From contig CAYXZZ010000056.1 in NCBI GenBank assembly GCA_964470055.1, forward strand, positions 1 to 8,380: a stretch of DNA of 8,380 nucleotides. The letters run 5' to 3'. The stretch is from JAEDES01 sp964470055. GTDB taxonomy: Bacteria; Bacillota_I; Bacilli_A; RF39; UBA660. Both the position numbers and the translations under genes were made by a program. The notes under the pieces were generated by a model that saw only the letters and a program-made list of their open reading frames with translations, had not been told where the DNA came from and did no database searches. Below, one piece after another: positions 4,998 through 8,380 of the stretch; within the stretch, counting starts at the first letter, position 1, and each line of letters opens with the position of its first letter.

Positions 4998-6923
4998 ATG
5001 GAAGAAAAAGTAGAACAGGCTTATGATTCATCTGCCATTCAGGTCCTTGAAGGATTAGAAGCGGTAAGAAAAAGACCTGGTATGTACATTGGTAGTACTA
5101 GTTCTAGAGGATTACACCATTTAGTATGGGAAATTGTTGATAATGCAATAGATGAGGCTTTAGCTGGATATTGTAAGCATATTGAAGTTACTGTAGGTGT
5201 TGATAATAGTATTACTGTTAAGGATGATGGACGTGGTATTCCAGTTGATATCCACCCGAAAACAGGTAAAAGTACTGTTGAAACTGTTTATACAGTATTA
5301 CATGCTGGTGGTAAATTTGGTGGAGGAGGATACAAAGTATCTGGTGGTCTTCACGGAGTTGGTGCTAGTGTAGTTAATGCTTTAAGTGATTGGCTAGAGG
5401 TAAAAGTTTATAAGAATGGTAATGTTTATTATCAAAGATATAGTCATGGTGGTCATCCTGATGATGCTTTAAAAGTAATTGATAAGTGTGATGAGGATAG
5501 AACTGGTACAACAGTACATTTCTTACCAGATGATGAAATATTTACTGAAACGACTGTTTATGATTATGAGATTTTAAAGAATAGATTAAAAGAATTGGCT
5601 TTCTTGAATAAAGGTTTAAGAATTTCATTATATGATGATAGAGAAGCAGATAAAAAAGATACTTTCTATTATGAGGGTGGAATTGTTGAGTATGTTCAAA
5701 TGCTTAATAAGAGTAAAAATCCAATTCATGAGACTATTGTTGATATTGAGGGGGAAGATCAAAATATTAAGGTTGAAGTTGCTCTTCAATATAATGAAAC
5801 ATATAATGCAAGTATTTATTCATTTGTTAACAATATTACAACACCTGAAGGTGGAACTCATGAAGACGGAGTTAGACGTGCGTTAACAAGAATTTTAAAT
5901 AAGTATGCTACAAGTGCAGGAATGCTTAAAGAAAAAGATGATCCACTTACTGGAGAGGATGTTAGAGAAGGCTTAACAATGATAGTTTCTATCAAGCATC
6001 CAAATCCACAATTTGAAGGACAAACTAAGACTAAACTTGGAAATAGTGAAGTTCGTGGTATTGCTGATAAGATTTTTTCTGAAACATTTGAGAGATTTTT
6101 AATGGAAAATCCTGATCAAGCAAAGATAATTGTTGATAAATCAATGACTGCAAGTCGTGCAAGAGTTGCTGCTAAGAAGGCTCGTGAATTAACTCGTAGA
6201 AAAGGAGATTTAGATATTACTAATTTCTATGGAAAATTATCTGATTGTAAGAGTAAAGACGCTACAGTATCAGAAATATTTTTAGTCGAGGGAGATTCAG
6301 CAGGAGGATCTGCTATTAAAGGTAGAGACAGTATGACTCAAGCAATTTTACCTTTACGTGGTAAGATTTTAAATGTTGAAAAGGCTAGACTTGATAGAGC
6401 TTTGTCTAATGAAGAAATTAGAACTATTATTACTGCTTTCGGTACTGGAATTGGTGAAGAGTTTGATTTATCAAAACTTCGTTATCATAAAATTATTATT
6501 ATGACCGATGCTGATGTAGATGGTAGTCATATTCGTGTATTATTACTTACTTTATTTTATAGATTCTTTAAGCCGATTGTTGAAGCAGGTCATGTATATG
6601 CTGCTCAACCACCGTTATTTGTTATTAAACATGGTAAAACTATTAAGTATGTTTTAAATGAGGCTGAAAGAGATGAGTATTTAGCTACATTATCACCTAA
6701 TACAAAGTATGATATTATGCGTATGAAAGGTTTAGGGGAAATGGATGCTGAAGAGTTAAATGAAACTACTATGGATATCAATAAACGTATTTTAAGACAA
6801 ATTACTGTTGATGATGCTATAGCAGCAGATGAAGTTTTCTCTAAATTAATGGGAGAAGAAGTTGAGCCACGTAGAGAGTTTATTGAAACTAATGCTACAT
6901 ATGTGGATAACTTAGATGTATAG
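4998..6923 (+). CDS. gyrB: DNA gyrase subunit B
   Basis: GyrB supplies the ATPase and half of the metal-binding cleavage site of gyrase, which introduces negative supercoils. The 641-residue product matches Gram-positive GyrB (B. subtilis 638). The GHKL ATPase domain shows EIVDNAIDEALAGY (45-58), with the catalytic Glu45 and Asn49 equivalents, DDGRGIPV (76-83) and GLHGVGASVVNALS. The TOPRIM domain shows EGDSAGGSA starting at Glu431, PLRGKILNVEKARLDRAL, and TDADVDGSH with Asp504, Asp506 and Asp508. The C-terminal part contains MKGLGEMDAEEL and ends VEPRREFIETNATYVDNLDV, like other gyrases. The gene starts 8 bases after recF and its stop overlaps the gyrA ribosome binding site. The neighbouring gyrA and the origin location favour gyrase over topoisomerase IV ParE. 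Confidence 0.98.
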   Translation: MEEKVEQAYDSSAIQVLEGLEAVRKRPGMYIGSTSSRGLHHLVWEIVDNAIDEALAGYCKHIEVTVGVDNSITVKDDGRGIPVDIHPKTGKSTVETVYTVLHAGGKFGGGGYKVSGGLHGVGASVVNALSDWLEVKVYKNGNVYYQRYSHGGHPDDALKVIDKCDEDRTGTTVHFLPDDEIFTETTVYDYEILKNRLKELAFLNKGLRISLYDDREADKKDTFYYEGGIVEYVQMLNKSKNPIHETIVDIEGEDQNIKVEVALQYNETYNASIYSFVNNITTPEGGTHEDGVRRALTRILNKYATSAGMLKEKDDPLTGEDVREGLTMIVSIKHPNPQFEGQTKTKLGNSEVRGIADKIFSETFERFLMENPDQAKIIVDKSMTASRARVAAKKARELTRRKGDLDITNFYGKLSDCKSKDATVSEIFLVEGDSAGGSAIKGRDSMTQAILPLRGKILNVEKARLDRALSNEEIRTIITAFGTGIGEEFDLSKLRYHKIIIMTDADVDGSHIRVLLLTLFYRFFKPIVEAGHVYAAQPPLFVIKHGKTIKYVLNEAERDEYLATLSPNTKYDIMRMKGLGEMDAEELNETTMDINKRILRQITVDDAIAADEVFSKLMGEEVEPRREFIETNATYVDNLDV

Positions 6924-6927
6924 GAGG
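6922..6927 (+). promoter_or_regulatory. gyrA ribosome binding site overlapping gyrB stop
   Basis: AGGAGG is a perfect Shine-Dalgarno core, seven bases before the gyrA ATG at 6935. Its first two bases are part of the gyrB TAG stop (6921-6923). Ribosomes ending gyrB would finish on this site, which could couple synthesis of the two gyrase subunits. Confidence 0.8.
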
Positions 6928-6934
6928 GTTTGAA

Positions 6935-8380
6935 ATGGATAGATTAGAAAAAAATAGTATTGTTAAAGAAGTCCAAGACTCTTTCTTAGAATATTCGATG
7001 AGTGTTATTGTTGCTCGTGCGTTACCTGATTTAAGAGATGGTTTAAAGCCTGTTCATAGAAGAATTTTATATTCAATGTATGAATCTGGTTATACACCTG
7101 ATAAGCCTCATAAAAAGAGTGCCAGAATCGTTGGAGACGTTATGGGAAAATATCACCCACATGGTGACTCATCAATTTATGAAGCAATGGTAAGAATGGC
7201 ACAAGACTTCTCTTATCGTTATATGTTAGTAGATGGACATGGAAACTTTGGTAATATTGAAGGATATGGAGCGGCGGCAATGCGTTATACTGAGTCGCGT
7301 TTATCAAAGATTTCATTGGAATTACTTAGAAATATTAATAAAGATACAGTTGATTTTACTCCAAACTTTGATGAGAGTGAAAGAGAACCAGCTGTTTTAC
7401 CTTCTAGATTCCCTAATATTTTAGTTAATGGAACTACAGGGATAGCGGTTGGTATGGCAACTAATATTCCACCTCATAATTTAGGTGAAGTTATTGATGG
7501 ATGTGTTGCTTATATTGATAATCCTGATATAGATGTTGATGGATTAATGAAATATATTAAAGGACCTGACTTTCCAACTGGAGCAATAATCCTTGGAAAT
7601 AGTGGAATTAAGAAAGCTTATGAAACAGGTCGCGGTTCAATTACTATTAGAAGTAAGGCAACAATTGAAGAAAAAAATGGAAAGCAATACATTATAATTG
7701 ATGAAGTTCCTTATGGAGTTAATACTTTAGAATTAAAAAATAAGGTTGCTGAACTTGTTCATAATAAGACAATTGAAGGTATTTCTGATTATCATTCTGA
7801 TTTAAAGGAAGGTATTAAAATTACGATTACTTTAAAGAAGGATGCTAATGCTCAAGTAGTTTTGAATAAGTTATATAAGCATACGGCTTTTCAAACTACT
7901 TATGGTATTATTTTCTTGATGTTAGACCAAGGTGTTCCAAAAACTTTAGGTTTAAAAGATATTATTAGTAAGTATATTGAATATCAAAAAGAAGTTATTA
8001 TTAGAAGAACTAGATTTGATTTAGATGTTGCGGAAAAAAGGGTTCATATTTTAGAAGGTTTAAAAATTGCCTTAGATAATATTGATGCTGTTATTAAATT
8101 AATTCGTGCTGCTAAGTCAGATGAAGAGGCTAGAACAGGCTTGATGAATAATTTTAAATTAAGTGAAGTTCAGGCTAATGCAATTCTAGAAATGAAATTA
8201 CGTCGTTTAACTGGTTTAGAGCGTGAAAAAATAGAAAATGAGTTAAATGATTTACTTAAATTAATTGATGAGTTACGCAGTATTTTAGCTAGTGATGCGA
8301 AGATTTTAGAAGTAATAAAAAATGAATTATTAGAAATTAAAGATAAATATGGTGATGAAAGACGTACTAATATTGATATG
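6935..8380 (+). CDS. gyrA: DNA gyrase subunit A, 3' end outside the window
   Basis: GyrA carries the active-site tyrosine that cuts and rejoins DNA in gyrase. The frame is open from ATG at 6935 to the window edge, 482 codons, against about 820-840 for a full protein. The part present is nearly all of the breakage-reunion domain; the C-terminal DNA-wrapping domain is missing. Visible features are LPDLRDGLKPVHRRIL (30-45), the quinolone-determining region YHPHGDSSIYEAMVRMAQ (73-90) and AAAMRYTE with catalytic Tyr118. The residues matching E. coli Ser83 and Asp87 are Ser79 and Glu83, as in B. subtilis, so no classic quinolone-resistance change is seen there. Just before the tyrosine the sequence reads EGYGAAAMRY, where E. 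coli has DGDSAAAMRY. The last residues, DERRTNIDM, match the end region of the coiled-coil part. It starts 11 bases after gyrB. Confidence 0.97.
   Translation, partial: MDRLEKNSIVKEVQDSFLEYSMSVIVARALPDLRDGLKPVHRRILYSMYESGYTPDKPHKKSARIVGDVMGKYHPHGDSSIYEAMVRMAQDFSYRYMLVDGHGNFGNIEGYGAAAMRYTESRLSKISLELLRNINKDTVDFTPNFDESEREPAVLPSRFPNILVNGTTGIAVGMATNIPPHNLGEVIDGCVAYIDNPDIDVDGLMKYIKGPDFPTGAIILGNSGIKKAYETGRGSITIRSKATIEEKNGKQYIIIDEVPYGVNTLELKNKVAELVHNKTIEGISDYHSDLKEGIKITITLKKDANAQVVLNKLYKHTAFQTTYGIIFLMLDQGVPKTLGLKDIISKYIEYQKEVIIRRTRFDLDVAEKRVHILEGLKIALDNIDAVIKLIRAAKSDEEARTGLMNNFKLSEVQANAILEMKLRRLTGLEREKIENELNDLLKLIDELRSILASDAKILEVIKNELLEIKDKYGDERRTNIDM

Noticed and set aside
5632..5886. 84-codon plus-strand frame inside gyrB
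   Set aside because: Out-of-frame reading of conserved GyrB sequence, with low-complexity Leu/Lys/Ile composition and no family resemblance.
7233..7424. 63-codon plus-strand frame inside gyrA
   Set aside because: Overlaps the catalytic region of GyrA in another frame; no support as a gene.
477..8380. Use of UGA as tryptophan (mycoplasma code)
   Set aside because: Tryptophans in conserved positions are TGG and no gene is interrupted by in-frame TGA.

Overview
The window is the chromosomal replication-origin neighbourhood of a very AT-rich Gram-positive bacterium. In order on the plus strand it holds an origin/regulatory region, dnaA, a second origin-like spacer, dnaN, a comK-like gene, recF, gyrB and the first 482 codons of gyrA. 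The gene order, the protein sequences and the ComK-family protein point to class Bacilli (Bacillota), probably an uncultured low-GC lineage; I cannot name a genus. All tryptophans in the five complete genes are TGG and those genes stop at TAA or TAG, so the standard bacterial code fits and there is no sign of the mycoplasma UGA=Trp code.

Positions 1-476 have no gene. They hold a cluster of DnaA-box-like 9-mers (6-192) that starts in an imperfect 20-bp tandem repeat, then a stretch of almost pure A/T (193-250), then the dnaA promoter region with a 13-bp direct repeat 190 bp apart. The dnaA-dnaN spacer (1851-1983) carries two further boxes. One lies in the loop of a 9-bp inverted repeat and the other runs into a TAATAATAA tract resembling a DnaA-trio. 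This is the two-part oriC layout known from Bacillus subtilis. A consensus DnaA box also lies inside dnaA, facing a second box.

In B. subtilis the dnaN-recF interval holds yaaA (small S4-domain protein). Here it holds a 148-codon gene whose product clearly resembles the competence transcription factor ComK, but without the C-terminal ~35-40 residues. It has its own candidate promoter and hairpin terminators on both sides, so it looks like a single-gene transcription unit. recF then restarts from an extended -10 promoter and may be translationally coupled to an 8-codon leader ORF. recF, gyrB and gyrA are tightly spaced (8 and 11 bases) and probably cotranscribed.

Together the genes cover initiation (DnaA at oriC), processivity (DnaN clamp), gap repair (RecF) and supercoiling (GyrA/GyrB). 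The unexpected member is the ComK-like regulator beside the origin, flanked by degenerate DnaA-box-like sites.
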